A DNA stretch of 64,000 nt from Streptomyces parvus (GTDB taxonomy: Bacteria > Actinomycetota > Actinomycetes > Streptomycetales > Streptomycetaceae). Under the pieces are notes generated by a model that did no database searches, was not told where the DNA came from, and saw only the letters and a program-made list of their open reading frames with translations. This document shows, piece by piece, positions 8,139-16,564 of the stretch (position 1 is its first letter; every line of letters begins with the position of its first letter). The DNA is taken from assembly GCF_032121415.1 (NCBI RefSeq), contig NZ_CP135079.1, positions 2,480,001 through 2,544,000 of the forward strand, in the 5' to 3' direction. Made by a program: the position numbers and the translations under genes.

Positions 8139-9467
8139 ATGCCGATAACCCCTGCCGCCCGCCCGGAGACCGCCTCCCGGCCCGTCCGGGCCTCCGCTCC
8201 CCCGGCCATGCCCCTTCTCGCCGTCTCCGGCGGGCAGTTGGTCGCCGCCCCGCGCTCCGCGCCGTCGAGCGGCGAGCGCCGGCGGGCGCGGCCGTCGTCG
8301 AATCCGTACCTCCGGCTGCTGGCGACGCCCGGGGCGCGCGCCTTCACGGCGGGCAATCTGATCGCCCGGCTGCCGATGGGCATGCTCAGCGTCAGCGCGG
8401 TCATCATGATCGCCGGGTCCCGGGGCTCGTACGCCCTCGCCGGGGCCGTCACCGCGACCGGCCTGGCCGCGACGGCGGTCGTCGCGCCGTTCACCGCCCG
8501 GCTGGTGGACCGCTTCGGGCAGGCGCGGGTCGCCGTGCCCGCCACCGCGCTCGCCGTGCTGGGGTCGCTGGCCCTGGTGCTGTGCGTCCACCACGACACC
8601 CCGGCCTGGACACTGTTCGCCGCGTACGCCGCGACCGCGACGACCCCGAACACCGGCGGGATGTCGCGGGCCCGCTGGGCGCATCTGCACCGGGGCGATC
8701 CGGCGGCACTGCACACCGCGAACTCCTTCGAGCAGGCCGCCGACGAGCTGTGCTTCATGCTGGGCCCGGTGCTGGCCGCGGCGCTCTGCGGGGCGCTGTT
8801 CCCGGAGGCGGGCACCTTGGTGGGCGCGGCGCTGCTGATGACCGGCGTCCTGATCTTCGCCGCCCAGCGCGCCACGGAACCGCCCGTCACCCCGCGTACG
8901 AAGACGGTGGCCTCGCCGCTGCGTACACCCGAGATGCCCGCGCTGCTGGCGGTGTTCCTCGCGACGGGGGCGGTGTTCGGGGCGCTGGAGGTGGTCTCCA
9001 TCGCCCATGCCGGGGGCGCGATCCTGGCGCTTCAGGCAGCGGGCTCGTGCGCGGCGGGCCTGCTCTACGGTTCGCTGCGCCCGGCCCGGAACGTCCGCCT
9101 CCGGCTGCTGCTGTGCCTGGCCGCGATGACGGCCCTGATGTCCCTGCCGCTGCTGGCCGCCGCGGCGACGGCCGCCCTGCCGGTCCTGGCGCTCTGCCTG
9201 CTGCTGGCGGGGGCGGCGACCGCGCCGACCATGGTCACGGGCATGACGCTGGTCCAGCGGGCCACGCGCCCGGAGCAGCTGAACGAGGGCATGACGCTCG
9301 CGGTGACCGCGCTGCTGGGCGGGGTCGCGGCCGGGGCGGCGGCGGGCGGCTGGCTGGTCGAGCACGCGGGCGCGGTCCCCGGTTATACGGCCCCGATGTC
9401 GGCGGCGGCCCTCGCGCTGGCCGTCGCGGCAGCCGGCGTCGGGTACGGCCGATGGCGGCGGACGTGA
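8139..9467 (+). CDS. MFS transporter
   Basis: The protein has 442 residues from ATG 8139. The first 60 residues are polar, so a start at a later ATG (8208) is possible. About twelve hydrophobic segments follow, starting at FTAGNLIARLPMGMLSVSAVIMI. The loop after the third segment has the MFS motif-A-like ARLVDRFGQARV. The string SFEQAADELCFMLGPVLAAAL is typical of the YcaD/arabinose-efflux-like MFS group. It is probably a drug or metabolite exporter controlled by the divergent LysR protein. The substrate cannot be read. The hairpin just after the stop has its T-run on the other strand and mainly serves ssrA. Confidence 0.83.
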   Translation: MPITPAARPETASRPVRASAPPAMPLLAVSGGQLVAAPRSAPSSGERRRARPSSNPYLRLLATPGARAFTAGNLIARLPMGMLSVSAVIMIAGSRGSYALAGAVTATGLAATAVVAPFTARLVDRFGQARVAVPATALAVLGSLALVLCVHHDTPAWTLFAAYAATATTPNTGGMSRARWAHLHRGDPAALHTANSFEQAADELCFMLGPVLAAALCGALFPEAGTLVGAALLMTGVLIFAAQRATEPPVTPRTKTVASPLRTPEMPALLAVFLATGAVFGALEVVSIAHAGGAILALQAAGSCAAGLLYGSLRPARNVRLRLLLCLAAMTALMSLPLLAAAATAALPVLALCLLLAGAATAPTMVTGMTLVQRATRPEQLNEGMTLAVTALLGGVAAGAAAGGWLVEHAGAVPGYTAPMSAAALALAVAAAGVGYGRWRRT

Positions 9468-9507
9468 AAAAGCCGCTGCCCCGCGAGCGAACTCGCGGGG
9501 CAGCGGC
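9467..9507 (-). terminator. Rho-independent terminator of ssrA
   Basis: A perfect 16-bp stem lies at 9472-9487 and 9492-9507. On the minus strand the loop is TTCG and the stem is followed by TTTTTC. It begins 15 bp after the tmRNA 3' end. It also lies directly after the stop of the convergent MFS gene and may stop transcripts from that side too. Confidence 0.85.
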
Positions 9508-9521
9508 CTACATGGGAATTG

Positions 9522-9905
9522 TGGAGATGGCGGGAATCGAACCCGCGTCCAACGGTGCGGAACCAGGGCTTCTCCGAGTGCAGTTCGCTGCGCTTTTCTC
9601 GGCCCCGGAGGTCACGCGAACAAGCCTCCGACAGGCCCAGCCACTGTTTGATTTCCTTCTCGGCCCCGTGGCCGGGCCGAGAAGTTTAGATCCCTAGTTG
9701 ATGCCAGGATCCGGGTCGGGATCACCCCCGGGCTGACACTCCGCAGAGTCTTCGCTAGCTGCTAATTAGGCAGCGAGGGCGAAGGCGGAGGAATCGCGCT
9801 TGGAATTGGCGATTATTGTTTGCGACATATGGTTTACGAGATCATTGCCGCTTCCTCGACTCGCTTCCCCTGCTTCGACATCCGCTGTCGAAACCGATCA
9901 TCCCC
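9522..9905 (-). ncRNA. ssrA: tmRNA (ssrA)
   Basis: The RNA is about 384 nt on the minus strand. The 5' end GGGGATG at 9905 pairs with CATCTCC at the 3' end to form the tRNA-like acceptor stem. The 5' part reads GGGGATGATCGGTTTCGACA, the typical tmRNA start, and the 3' part has a T-arm with GGTTCGATTCC. The discriminator A is at 9522 and CCA is not encoded. In the middle is the tag frame ending in ALAA followed by tandem stops. With SmpB it rescues stalled ribosomes and tags the protein for degradation. The smpB gene lies about 100 bp upstream on the same strand. Confidence 0.96.
9766..9810 (-). other. ssrA: tmRNA tag-peptide reading frame
   Basis: Fourteen codons from resume codon GCC at 9808-9810 encode ANSKRDSSAFALAA, then TAA at 9766-9768 with a further TAG just after. 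With the alanine carried by tmRNA itself the added tag is one residue longer. The C-terminal ALAA is the Clp-protease signal. As I remember it, the S. coelicolor tag has a Thr at position 3 and two extra Gln before AFALAA, so this one would be a shorter variant. Confidence 0.9.
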
Positions 9906-9925
9906 ATGTGGTGTTTTCAAAACGC

Positions 9926-9943
9926 GCACCTTCGCTGAGGTGC
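9926..9943 (-). terminator. Small hairpin between smpB and ssrA
   Basis: The 6-bp arms GCACCT/AGGTGC enclose a 6-nt loop. On the minus strand they are followed by GCGTTTTG. It lies about 60 bp after the smpB stop and 20 bp before the tmRNA 5' end. It could be a weak terminator or a processing structure in a smpB-ssrA transcript. Confidence 0.35.
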
Positions 9944-10003
9944 ACGGCCCATCGTACGTGACCAACACCGGACGATGCCAGCGCATTCCCCGTACGGGGG
10001 TCC

Positions 10004-10492
10004 TCAGGCGCTGCGCTGCCGCCGGCGGGCCGCCGCGATGGCGCGGTTCGTCTCCCGCGTGTCCTGCTTCTCGCGGAGCGTCTGCCGCTTGTCGTACTCC
10101 TTCTTGCCCTTCGCGAGCGCGATCTCGACCTTGACCCGGCCGTCCTTGAAGTACAGCGCGAGGGGCACGATCGTGTGGCCCGTCTCCTGGGACTTCGACT
10201 CCAGCTTGTCGATCTCGGCCCGGTGCAGCAGCAGCTTCCGCTTCCGCTTGGCCGTGTGGTTGGTCCAGGTGCCCTGGACGTACTCGGGGACGTGGATGTT
10301 GTGGAGCCACGCCTCGTGGTCGTCGATCTGCACGAAGCCGTCGACCAGGGAGGCCCGTCCCATGCGCAGGGACTTGACCTCCGTACCCATGAGGACGAGG
10401 CCGCACTCGTAGGTGTCGAGGATCGTGTAGTCGTGCCGCGCCTTCTTGTTCTGCGCGATCATCTTGCGCCCGGTGTCTTTTTCCTTCGCCAT
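10004..10492 (-). CDS. smpB: SsrA-binding protein SmpB
   Basis: The protein has 162 residues, the normal length. The OB-fold core is well conserved ([73 protein letters not shown]). The basic C-terminal tail ([18 protein letters not shown]...) enters the mRNA channel of the ribosome. It binds the tRNA-like domain of tmRNA and is needed for trans-translation. The ssrA gene follows on the same strand, the common actinobacterial order. The CtpA-like protease gene ends 18 bp upstream. Confidence 0.97.
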   Translation of the reverse strand: MAKEKDTGRKMIAQNKKARHDYTILDTYECGLVLMGTEVKSLRMGRASLVDGFVQIDDHEAWLHNIHVPEYVQGTWTNHTAKRKRKLLLHRAEIDKLESKSQETGHTIVPLALYFKDGRVKVEIALAKGKKEYDKRQTLREKQDTRETNRAIAAARRRQRSA

Positions 10493-10510
10493 AGTGCGGT
10501 CATTTTCGCA

Positions 10511-11698
10511 CTACGACCCACCCCCGAGGCCACTCAATACCGTCTCGGCCCGCTGCTGGGCCCGCTCCCCCACCACGAGGTCGGGGGTGATGCCCTTGCC
10601 GTCGACGTTGCGGCCGCCCGGGGTGCGGTAGTGGCCGACGGTCAGCTCGGCCACCGAGCCGCCCGGGAGCCTGCTGGGCATCTGCACGGAGCCCTTGCCG
10701 AAGGTGGGCGAGCCGACGGTGACCGCGCGGCCCCGGTCCTGGAGCGCACCGGTCAGCAGCTCGGCGGCGCTCATCGTGCCGCCGTCGACCAGGACGACGA
10801 CCGGCCGGTCCGTGTCACCGCCCGGATCTGCGTACAGCGCGCGCTGATCCCCGCGTACGTCGTACGTGGCGACCAGACCGCCGTCCAGGAAGGCGGAGGC
10901 GGCGACGACCGCCTCGGCGACGAGTCCGCCGGAGTTGGCGCGCAGGTCGAGGAGTATCCCCGCCCCCTGGGGGGCGCCCCGGACCGCGTCCCGGACGTCG
11001 GCCCCCGCGCCCTTGGTGAAGGCGGCGACCTTGACCAGGACCGCCGACGAGGGCGCGTCGCCCAGCCGCCGCACGGTGACCGCCTCGGTGGTCAGCCGGG
11101 CCCGCTCCAGGGTCTCGGTCCAGCTCCGGCCCTCCCGGACGAGCCCCAGCTCCACCCGGCTGCCCTCGGCCGCTCCCGTACCGTCGCCGCGCAGTAACGC
11201 GACGACCTCCGCGACGGGGCGCTTGCCGATCGCGCGGCCGTCCAGGGTGCGCAGCAGATCGCCGGCGCGGATGCCGGCCCGGTCGGCGGGGCCGCCGGGC
11301 TGGACGCGGGAGACGGTGACATCGCCGCGGCCGGTGCGCCGGGCGGAGAGCCCGACCCCGGTGTACGTGCCGTCCAGCGCCTGCTCGAACTCCTCGTACT
11401 CCCGCTGGTCGTAGACCGCGCCCCAGCGGTCCCCGCTGCGGCTGACGACCTCCTCGGCGGCGTCCTTCACGGACTTCCCGTCGGCCTCGGCCTCGGCGGC
11501 GGCGTCCTCGATCTCGTGGCGGTCGACCGGGGCGACGGTGGAGGAGACGGCGCGGGTCTGCGGACCGGGCCCGGGTTCGGGGTCGTGCGGCAGCGAACCG
11601 GTCGCGGCGGCGGTGGCGAGAGCACACCCGAAGACCAATGTCAGAGCCGCCCCGCGGCGGAGACCGCGGGGCCCGAAGCGTTGAGCGGAGCCCGACAT
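10511..11698 (-). CDS. S41 family C-terminal processing peptidase (CtpA-like)
   Basis: The protein has 395 residues if it starts at ATG 11698 (MSGSAQRFGPRGL...). This start is preferred because an N-terminal signal or anchor segment follows at once (GAALTLVFGCALATAAATG). An upstream in-frame start would add 24 residues that overlap a terminator. A PDZ domain lies at about residues 115-205 (GLSARRTGRGDVTVSRVQPGGPADRAGIRAGD). The S41 core has the serine in GGTMSAAELLTGAL and the lysine in TFGKGSVQ, which form the Ser/Lys dyad. It acts outside the membrane, trimming or degrading proteins from the C-terminus. It is followed by smpB and preceded by ftsX, which has its own terminator. Confidence 0.9.
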   Translation of the reverse strand: MSGSAQRFGPRGLRRGAALTLVFGCALATAAATGSLPHDPEPGPGPQTRAVSSTVAPVDRHEIEDAAAEAEADGKSVKDAAEEVVSRSGDRWGAVYDQREYEEFEQALDGTYTGVGLSARRTGRGDVTVSRVQPGGPADRAGIRAGDLLRTLDGRAIGKRPVAEVVALLRGDGTGAAEGSRVELGLVREGRSWTETLERARLTTEAVTVRRLGDAPSSAVLVKVAAFTKGAGADVRDAVRGAPQGAGILLDLRANSGGLVAEAVVAASAFLDGGLVATYDVRGDQRALYADPGGDTDRPVVVLVDGGTMSAAELLTGALQDRGRAVTVGSPTFGKGSVQMPSRLPGGSVAELTVGHYRTPGGRNVDGKGITPDLVVGERAQQRAETVLSGLGGGS

Positions 11699-11718
11699 GG
11701 CGACGAGTCTAGGACAAA

Positions 11719-11760
11719 CCCCCTGGGGCGCACGGGCGATCGCCCGTGCGCCCCAGGGGG
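11719..11760 (-). terminator. Palindromic terminator after ftsX
   Basis: The 42 bases form an uninterrupted perfect palindrome (two 21-bp arms centred at 11739/11740, core GCGATCGC). It lies 7 bp past the ftsX stop and before the protease start. No T-run follows, as is usual for GC-rich actinomycete terminators. Confidence 0.7.
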
Positions 11761-11766
11761 CACATG

Positions 11767-12684
11767 TCACACCTTCAGGTACTTGCGCAGCGCGAAGAGA
11801 GCGGCGACGGCGGGCATCAGCAGCCCGATCGCGAGCACCAGCGGAAGCTTGGTCAGGACCGCGTCCCAGCCGATGAAGTTGATCAGGTTCAGCTTCTCCT
11901 GGAGGGCGAGGCCCCCGTCGATCAGGAAGTACCGGCCGCCGAGCAGCATGGCGCAGGCCAGCACACCGCCGATCAGACCGGCGACGGCCGCCTCCATGAT
12001 GAAGGGGGCCTGGATGTAGAAGCCGGAGGCCCCGACGAGGCGCATGATGCCCGTTTCACGTCTCCGGCTGAACGCGGAGACGCGCACGGTGTTGACGATG
12101 AGGATCAGCGCGATGACGAGCATCAGGATCATCACGTAGATCGCGACGACGTTCATGCCGTTCATCAGCTCGAAGAGGTTGTCCAGGATGGACCGTTGGT
12201 CCTGGACGGACTGCACCCCGTCCCGCCCGGCGAACGCCGTCGCGACGACCTTGTACTTCTGCGGGTCGTCCAGCTTCACGCGGAACGACTCCTGCATCTG
12301 GTCGGGCGTGATGTTGCCCGCCATCGGGGAGTCGCCGAACTGCTCCTGGTAGTGCTTGTACGCCTCGTCGACCGTCTCGAAGTGGACCGTCTGGACGGCG
12401 TCCATCTTCTCCAGATCGGCCTTGATCTCCGCCTTCTGCTCCTTGGTGACAGCCCCCTTGGCGCACTTGGGCATGTCCTTGGCGTCGTTCTTGTTGCAGA
12501 GGAAGATCGAGACGTTGACCTTGTCGTACCAGTAGTCCTTCATCGTGCTGACCTGCTCGCGCATCAGCAGCGCACCGCCGAACAGGGCGAGCGAGAGGGC
12601 GACGGAGACCACGACCGCGAAGGTCATCGTGAGGTTGCGGCGGAGACCGACGCCGATCTCCGACAGGACGAACTGGGCGCGCAT
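11767..12684 (-). CDS. ftsX: Cell division protein FtsX
   Basis: The protein has 305 residues. The first membrane segment is near residues 20-42 (TMTFAVVVSVALSLALFGGALLM). A large extracellular domain spans residues 45-170 and contains two cysteines (IFLCNKNDAKDMPKCAKG). Three C-terminal membrane segments follow, with the FtsX signature RRRETGIMRLVGASGFYIQAPFI. It forms the membrane part of the FtsEX complex, which activates peptidoglycan hydrolases at the wall. It lies 54 bp downstream of ftsE on the same strand and ends in a strong palindrome. Confidence 0.97.
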   Translation of the reverse strand: MRAQFVLSEIGVGLRRNLTMTFAVVVSVALSLALFGGALLMREQVSTMKDYWYDKVNVSIFLCNKNDAKDMPKCAKGAVTKEQKAEIKADLEKMDAVQTVHFETVDEAYKHYQEQFGDSPMAGNITPDQMQESFRVKLDDPQKYKVVATAFAGRDGVQSVQDQRSILDNLFELMNGMNVVAIYVMILMLVIALILIVNTVRVSAFSRRRETGIMRLVGASGFYIQAPFIMEAAVAGLIGGVLACAMLLGGRYFLIDGGLALQEKLNLINFIGWDAVLTKLPLVLAIGLLMPAVAALFALRKYLKV

Positions 12685-12738
12685 GGCGTCCTTTCAGTAC
12701 TCGATGCTCGAAATGCACGAAGGGCCGCAGCCCCTCGG

Positions 12739-13428
12739 TCAGTGCTGGTAGCCGTAGACGCCGCGCGCCTGGTCGCGTACGAGACGGCCCTGCTCGAGCT
12801 CGATGACGCGCTTGCGCATCTGGTCGACGATGTTCTGGTCGTGGGTCGCCATGATCACGGTGGTGCCGGTCCGGTTGATCCGGTCCAGCAGCTTCATGAT
12901 GCCCACCGAGGTCTGCGGGTCGAGGTTGCCGGTCGGCTCGTCCGCGATCAGCAGCATGGGGCGGTTGACGAAGGCGCGGGCGATGGCAACGCGCTGCTGC
13001 TCACCGCCGGAGAGCTCCCCGGGCATCCGCTCCTCCTTGCCGCCGAGGCCGACGAGGTCGAGGACCTGCGGCACGGCCTTGCGGATCTCGCCGCGGGGCT
13101 TGCCGATGACCTCCTGCGCGAAGGCCACGTTCTCCGCGACCGTCTTGTTGGGCAGCAGGCGGAAGTCCTGGAAGACCGTCCCCAGCTGGCGGCGCATCTG
13201 CGGCACCTTCCAGTTGGACAGCCGCGCGAGGTCCTTGCCGAGCACATGGACCATGCCCGTGCTGGCCCGCTCCTCGCGCAGGATCAGTCGCATGAAGGTC
13301 GACTTGCCGGAGCCGGAGGACCCCACCAGGAAGACGAACTCACCCTTCTCGATGTCCAGCGAGACATCGCGCAGAGCCGGTCGGGTCTGCTTCGGATAGG
13401 TCTTGGAGACGTTGTCGAATCGGATCAC
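12739..13428 (-). CDS. ftsE: Cell division ATP-binding protein FtsE
   Basis: The protein has 229 residues from GTG 13428. It has all ABC ATPase motifs: Walker [11 protein letters not shown] near residue 36, signature [14 protein letters not shown] near 140, Walker [13 protein letters not shown] near 160, and the H-loop ATHDQ. It is the cytoplasmic ATPase of FtsEX and couples ATP hydrolysis to wall-hydrolase activation. The length and FtsE-specific N-terminus ([12 protein letters not shown]) are normal. It leads the ftsE-ftsX operon; the 261 bp upstream, shared with the divergent small gene at 13690, must hold its promoter. Confidence 0.97.
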   Translation of the reverse strand: MIRFDNVSKTYPKQTRPALRDVSLDIEKGEFVFLVGSSGSGKSTFMRLILREERASTGMVHVLGKDLARLSNWKVPQMRRQLGTVFQDFRLLPNKTVAENVAFAQEVIGKPRGEIRKAVPQVLDLVGLGGKEERMPGELSGGEQQRVAIARAFVNRPMLLIADEPTGNLDPQTSVGIMKLLDRINRTGTTVIMATHDQNIVDQMRKRVIELEQGRLVRDQARGVYGYQH

Positions 13429-13689
13429 GGATGCACCACGGTCGGCCGGGAGTAGGTGAGCGTGACCATACGCGAACCGGGCTCACGCGTGCAGGCGGCG
13501 TCCGGCAATGGGTGTTTTATGGCGAATCACCCCCCCGGTACGAATCGGGTCGCGCCGGACCTTGTCCGGCGGGCCGCGCCGAAATCGCCGCGAGCTGGCA
13601 CAGTGGTGGGGGGAACGGTTGCGTTTCCGTGAGCGTTGTGCGGAGAGAAAGCAGGCAAGCGGCTCCGCCGCGCGGGAGGAGGAATGCGC

Positions 13690-13887
13690 ATGACCTATGA
13701 CCGACTGGTGTGCGCGAACTGCGCGGCGCCCGTGAGCGAGGGCCGTTGCCGCGTCTGCCGTGCCGTGCGGCAGCAGATGCTGGAGGAGCAGGGCCAGGGC
13801 CCGCTGGCCGGGATGAGCCCGGCGATGCTGATCGCCCTGATGGTGGTGCTGCTGGCGGCGCTCGCGCTGCTGGCGCAGGCGGCCTGA
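13690..13887 (+). CDS. Small zinc-ribbon membrane protein
   Basis: The protein has 65 residues. The ATG at 13690 is chosen because GGAGGAGG ends 7 bases before it; the ATG at 13684 is too close to that site. The N-terminal 30 residues hold two CxxC pairs (CANC and CRVC), a likely zinc ribbon facing the cytoplasm. After a short helix one membrane segment follows at the C-terminus (AMLIALMVVLLAALALLAQ). It is unrecognised beyond being conserved-looking in Streptomyces. It stands between ftsE (divergent) and a surface protein (convergent) and has a strong terminator. Its function is not known. A tail-anchored adaptor would fit. Confidence 0.72.
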   Translation: MTYDRLVCANCAAPVSEGRCRVCRAVRQQMLEEQGQGPLAGMSPAMLIALMVVLLAALALLAQAA

Positions 13888-13979
13888 TCAGGCCCGAGCG
13901 GCCCGCGGGGCCGCCTCCCACTGCCCCGTCGGGGCCCACGGACGCATGCGTACGGCCGCCTGAGCGGTCCGGGTGCGCA

Positions 13980-14019
13980 GAAGGGCCCGGGAGGTGTCGT
14001 ACGCCCTCCCGGGCCCTTC
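13980..14019. terminator. Bidirectional terminator between convergent genes
   Basis: There are 15-bp perfect arms at 13980-13994 and 14005-14019 (GAAGGGCCCGGGAGG and its complement) with a 10-nt loop. It lies about 90 bp after the small zinc-ribbon gene and 105 bp after the convergent surface-protein gene. Confidence 0.8.
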
Positions 14020-14124
14020 GTCATGCCGTGCTGCGCCGCGTACGGGCCTGATCCGCGCCCGCTACGCGTCGGCAGGGTCCGTCACGGTCCGCGGCGGACG
14101 TCGCCGCGGACCCGGATGCCGGAG

Positions 14125-15045
14125 CTAGGCGACCGTGCGACCGCCGCCGACCAGGCGCGGCAGGATGCGGAAGCCGATGCCGCCCGCGATCATCGTCGCG
14201 GCGCCGATGACCAGGAAGGTCGTCTCGGCCGCACCGGTCTCGGCGAGCTCTTCCTTGCCCTTGCTCTGCTCGACCGGCTTGTTGCCGACGCTGTCGGTGT
14301 CGGTGTTGTCGGTGCACTCGGCACCGTCGAGGTCGACGGTGCAGCCGGCGTCGCCGCCACCGGTGGTGGAACCACCGGTGGTGCTTGTGCCGCCCTGGTC
14401 GCCGCCACCGGTGTCGCCGGAACCGCCGGTGTTGCCGGAGCCACCGGTGTTGCCCGAGGCGCCGTTGTTACCGGAGCCACCGTTGTTACCGGAGCCACCG
14501 TTGTTACCGGAGCCACCGTTGTTACCGGAGCCACCGTTGTTGCCGGAGCCGCCGTTGTTGCCGGAGCCGCCGTTGTTACCGGAGCCACCGTTGTTGCCGG
14601 AGCCGCCGTTGTTGCCGGAGCCGCCATCTACGCCGCCGTCAACACCGCCATCCACGCCGCCGTCAACACCGCCATCTACGCCGCCGTCAACACCACCGTC
14701 GACACCGCCATCCACGCCGCCGTCAACACCGCCATCCACGCCGCCGTCAACACCACCGTCGACACCGCCATCCACGCCGCCGTCAACACCACCGTCAACG
14801 CCGCCATCGACACCGCCATCCACGCCGCCGTCGACACCGCCATCTACGCCGCCGTCAGCGCCCGCGTCGACACCGCCCGGGTCACCGTCGTCCAGCAGGT
14901 CCGCCTGGACCTGAACGTCCGCGACGCCGGTGTCGACGCCGATCTCCAGCGCCTGTGCCGCACCGGCCGCAGTCAGCGAGGCACCCGCGGCGATAACCGC
15001 ACCAGCGGCTATCCGCGCGACGCGAACACGCGTCTTCTTCGTCAT
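14125..15045 (-). CDS. Repeat-rich cell-surface protein with LAETG sortase signal
   Basis: The protein has 306 residues. A signal peptide (MTKKTRVRVARIAAGAVIAA, cleavage probably after AAQA) opens it. Residues 65-140 are 19 perfect GGVD tetrapeptides and residues 141-194 are 9 GGSGNN hexapeptides, then degenerate GGSGNT/GGSGDT units. A short region with two cysteines (CTVDLDGAEC) follows. Residues 267-271 are LAETG, then a hydrophobic segment and a basic tail, which is a complete cell-wall sorting signal. Streptomyces class E sortases recognise LAxTG, so the protein should be linked to peptidoglycan. The Gly-rich repeats look like a flexible stalk; the acidic VD repeats could bind cations. 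No catalytic domain is seen. Confidence 0.85.
   Translation of the reverse strand: MTKKTRVRVARIAAGAVIAAGASLTAAGAAQALEIGVDTGVADVQVQADLLDDGDPGGVDAGADGGVDGGVDGGVDGGVDGGVDGGVDGGVDGGVDGGVDGGVDGGVDGGVDGGVDGGVDGGVDGGVDGGVDGGVDGGVDGGSGNNGGSGNNGGSGNNGGSGNNGGSGNNGGSGNNGGSGNNGGSGNNGGSGNNGASGNTGGSGNTGGSGDTGGGDQGGTSTTGGSTTGGGDAGCTVDLDGAECTDNTDTDSVGNKPVEQSKGKEELAETGAAETTFLVIGAATMIAGGIGFRILPRLVGGGRTVA
14464..14625 (-). repeat. 18-bp tandem repeat array (GGSGNN, 9 copies)
   Basis: Nine in-frame 18-bp units encode GGSGNN in the surface protein. Copies differ only by silent changes (for example AAC AAC GGT/GGC choices). Degenerate units continue to about 14400. Such arrays change copy number easily by slippage or recombination. 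Confidence 0.9.
14626..14853 (-). repeat. 12-bp tandem repeat array (GGVD, 19 copies)
   Basis: Nineteen 12-bp units encode GGVD with no amino-acid change. On the plus strand they read as CCGCCATC/CCGTCAAC-type units. A higher-order pattern of 24-36 bp is visible in the silent positions, which suggests growth by block duplication. Confidence 0.9.
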
Positions 15046-15376
15046 CTGTTGCTACCCCCAGTAGCCGATCTCGTCAGTGGAGCAGCCATATGCGGGCAGC
15101 GGGCCCTGGGGGTATCGCTCTCGGCAAGGCCACGTCGTGTCGTGGTCACCCCGCCCCGCCCCCCGGTACACACCCGTCCCAGACATACACATGCTGCTCC
15201 AGCACCCTGGCCAGAGTTAAGGATTACGTCAAGGCCGTTCCGTGCACTAGGCACCGATTTGGGGGGTGTTGACGGCTATTCGGAAGCGCGACTGTGACGC
15301 ATCGGGCACAGATCCTCCCCAACGAAGCGGGCCCGGACAGATCCCTGTCCGGGCCCCAACCTCAGTACCGCTGAAG
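15046..15376. other. Intergenic region between prfB and the surface-protein gene
   Basis: There is no gene in these 331 bp. They hold the prfB terminator (15329-15356) and the upstream region of the surface-protein gene on the minus strand. A possible promoter there reads TTGACG (15227-15232), 17 bases, CAGGGT (15204-15209). The -35 is good and the -10 weak. The leader between it and the start codon would be about 150 nt. Confidence 0.5.
15329..15356 (-). terminator. prfB terminator
   Basis: There are 12-bp perfect arms GGGCCCGGACAG/CTGTCCGGGCCC with an ATCC loop, about 20 bp after the prfB stop. No T-run follows. Confidence 0.7.
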
Positions 15377-16483
15377 CTACTTCTCCCGCTGCTTGCGCCA
15401 GCGGATGCCCGCCTCGACGAAGCCGTCGATCTCGCCGTTGAAGACCGCTTCGGGGTTGCCCATCTCGAACTCCGTACGCAGGTCCTTGACCATCTGGTAC
15501 GGGTGGAGGACGTACGAACGCATCTGGTTGCCCCAGGAGTTGCCGCCGTCGCCCTTGAGCGCGTTCATCTTGGCCTGCTCCTCCTGGCGGCGGCGCTCAA
15601 GGAGCTTGGCCTGGAGGACGTTCATCGCGGACGCCTTGTTCTGGATCTGCGAGCGCTCGTTCTGGCAGGAGACGACGATGCCGGTGGGCAGGTGGGTCAG
15701 ACGGACCGCGGAGTCCGTGGTGTTGACGCCCTGTCCGCCGGGGCCCGAGGAGCGGTACACGTCCACGCGCAGCTCCGACTCGTCGATCTCGACGTGGTCC
15801 GTCTGCTCGACGACCGGGAGCACCTCGACACCAGCGAAGGACGTCTGGCGGCGGCCCTGGTTGTCGAAGGGCGAGATGCGGACCAGGCGGTGGGTGCCCT
15901 GCTCGACGGAGAGCGTGCCGTAGGCGTACGGGACCTGGACGGCGAAGGTGGTCGACTTGATGCCGGCCTCTTCGGCGTACGCGGTCTCGTAGACCTCGGT
16001 CTTGTAGTTGTGCTGCTCGGCCCAGCGGAGATACATGCGCTGGAGCTTCTCCGCGAAGTCGGCCGCGTCGACACCGCCGGCCTCGGCGCGGATGGTCACC
16101 AGGGCCTCGCGGGCGTCGTACTCGCCGGAGAGGAGCGTGCGGACCTCCATCTCGTCCAGCGCCTTCTTCACCGACTCCAGCTCGGCCTCGGCCTCCGCCC
16201 GGGCGTCGGCGTCGCCCTCGTCCTCGGCGAGCTCGAAGAGGATTTCGAGGTCGTCGATGCGGCCGCGCAGGGCCTCGGCCTTGCGGACCTCGGCCTGGAG
16301 GTGCGAAAGCTTGCTGGTGATCTTCTGGGCCGCGTCCGGATCGTCCCACAGGGACGGCGCCGCTGCCTGCTCCTCGAGCGCGGCGATGTCCGCCCTCAGC
16401 GCATCCAGGTCCAGGACGGCCTCGATCGACCTCATGGTCGAGGAGAGGGACTTCAGCTCTTCGGAAATATCGACGACTGCCAC
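15377..16483 (-). CDS. prfB: Peptide chain release factor 2
   Basis: The protein has 368 residues. Domain 1 is helical (residues 1-110). The stop-codon reading motif SPF is seen in [16 protein letters not shown], and the catalytic GGQ in [20 protein letters not shown]. It recognises UGA and UAA and triggers peptidyl-tRNA hydrolysis. The frame is open from the ATG throughout, so there is no programmed frameshift near codon 25 as found in many other bacteria. It is the last gene before a terminator; the PkaB-like kinase gene lies 81 bp upstream on the same strand. Confidence 0.97.
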   Translation of the reverse strand: MAVVDISEELKSLSSTMRSIEAVLDLDALRADIAALEEQAAAPSLWDDPDAAQKITSKLSHLQAEVRKAEALRGRIDDLEILFELAEDEGDADARAEAEAELESVKKALDEMEVRTLLSGEYDAREALVTIRAEAGGVDAADFAEKLQRMYLRWAEQHNYKTEVYETAYAEEAGIKSTTFAVQVPYAYGTLSVEQGTHRLVRISPFDNQGRRQTSFAGVEVLPVVEQTDHVEIDESELRVDVYRSSGPGGQGVNTTDSAVRLTHLPTGIVVSCQNERSQIQNKASAMNVLQAKLLERRRQEEQAKMNALKGDGGNSWGNQMRSYVLHPYQMVKDLRTEFEMGNPEAVFNGEIDGFVEAGIRWRKQREK

Positions 16484-16564
16484 GGGTCCAGCGTAACGGC
16501 TGGGCGGATGAAGCTTGCCCTCACCCGGGAACCGGCCCGGGAAAGGGGTGCGCTCACCGTGCGC

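Noticed and set aside
9522..9600. tRNA-like sequence with a GGTTCGATTCC arm considered as a tRNA gene
   Set aside because: There is no anticodon arm; it pairs with a 5' half 300 nt away that includes a tag frame, so it is tmRNA.
14400..14853. Short regular repeats considered as a CRISPR array
   Set aside because: The units are 12 or 18 bp without spacers and encode in-frame GGVD and GGSGNN inside a secreted protein.
16400..16483. Programmed frameshift in prfB
   Set aside because: The frame is open from the ATG through the conserved N-terminus; there is no in-frame TGA with a slippery site near codon 25.
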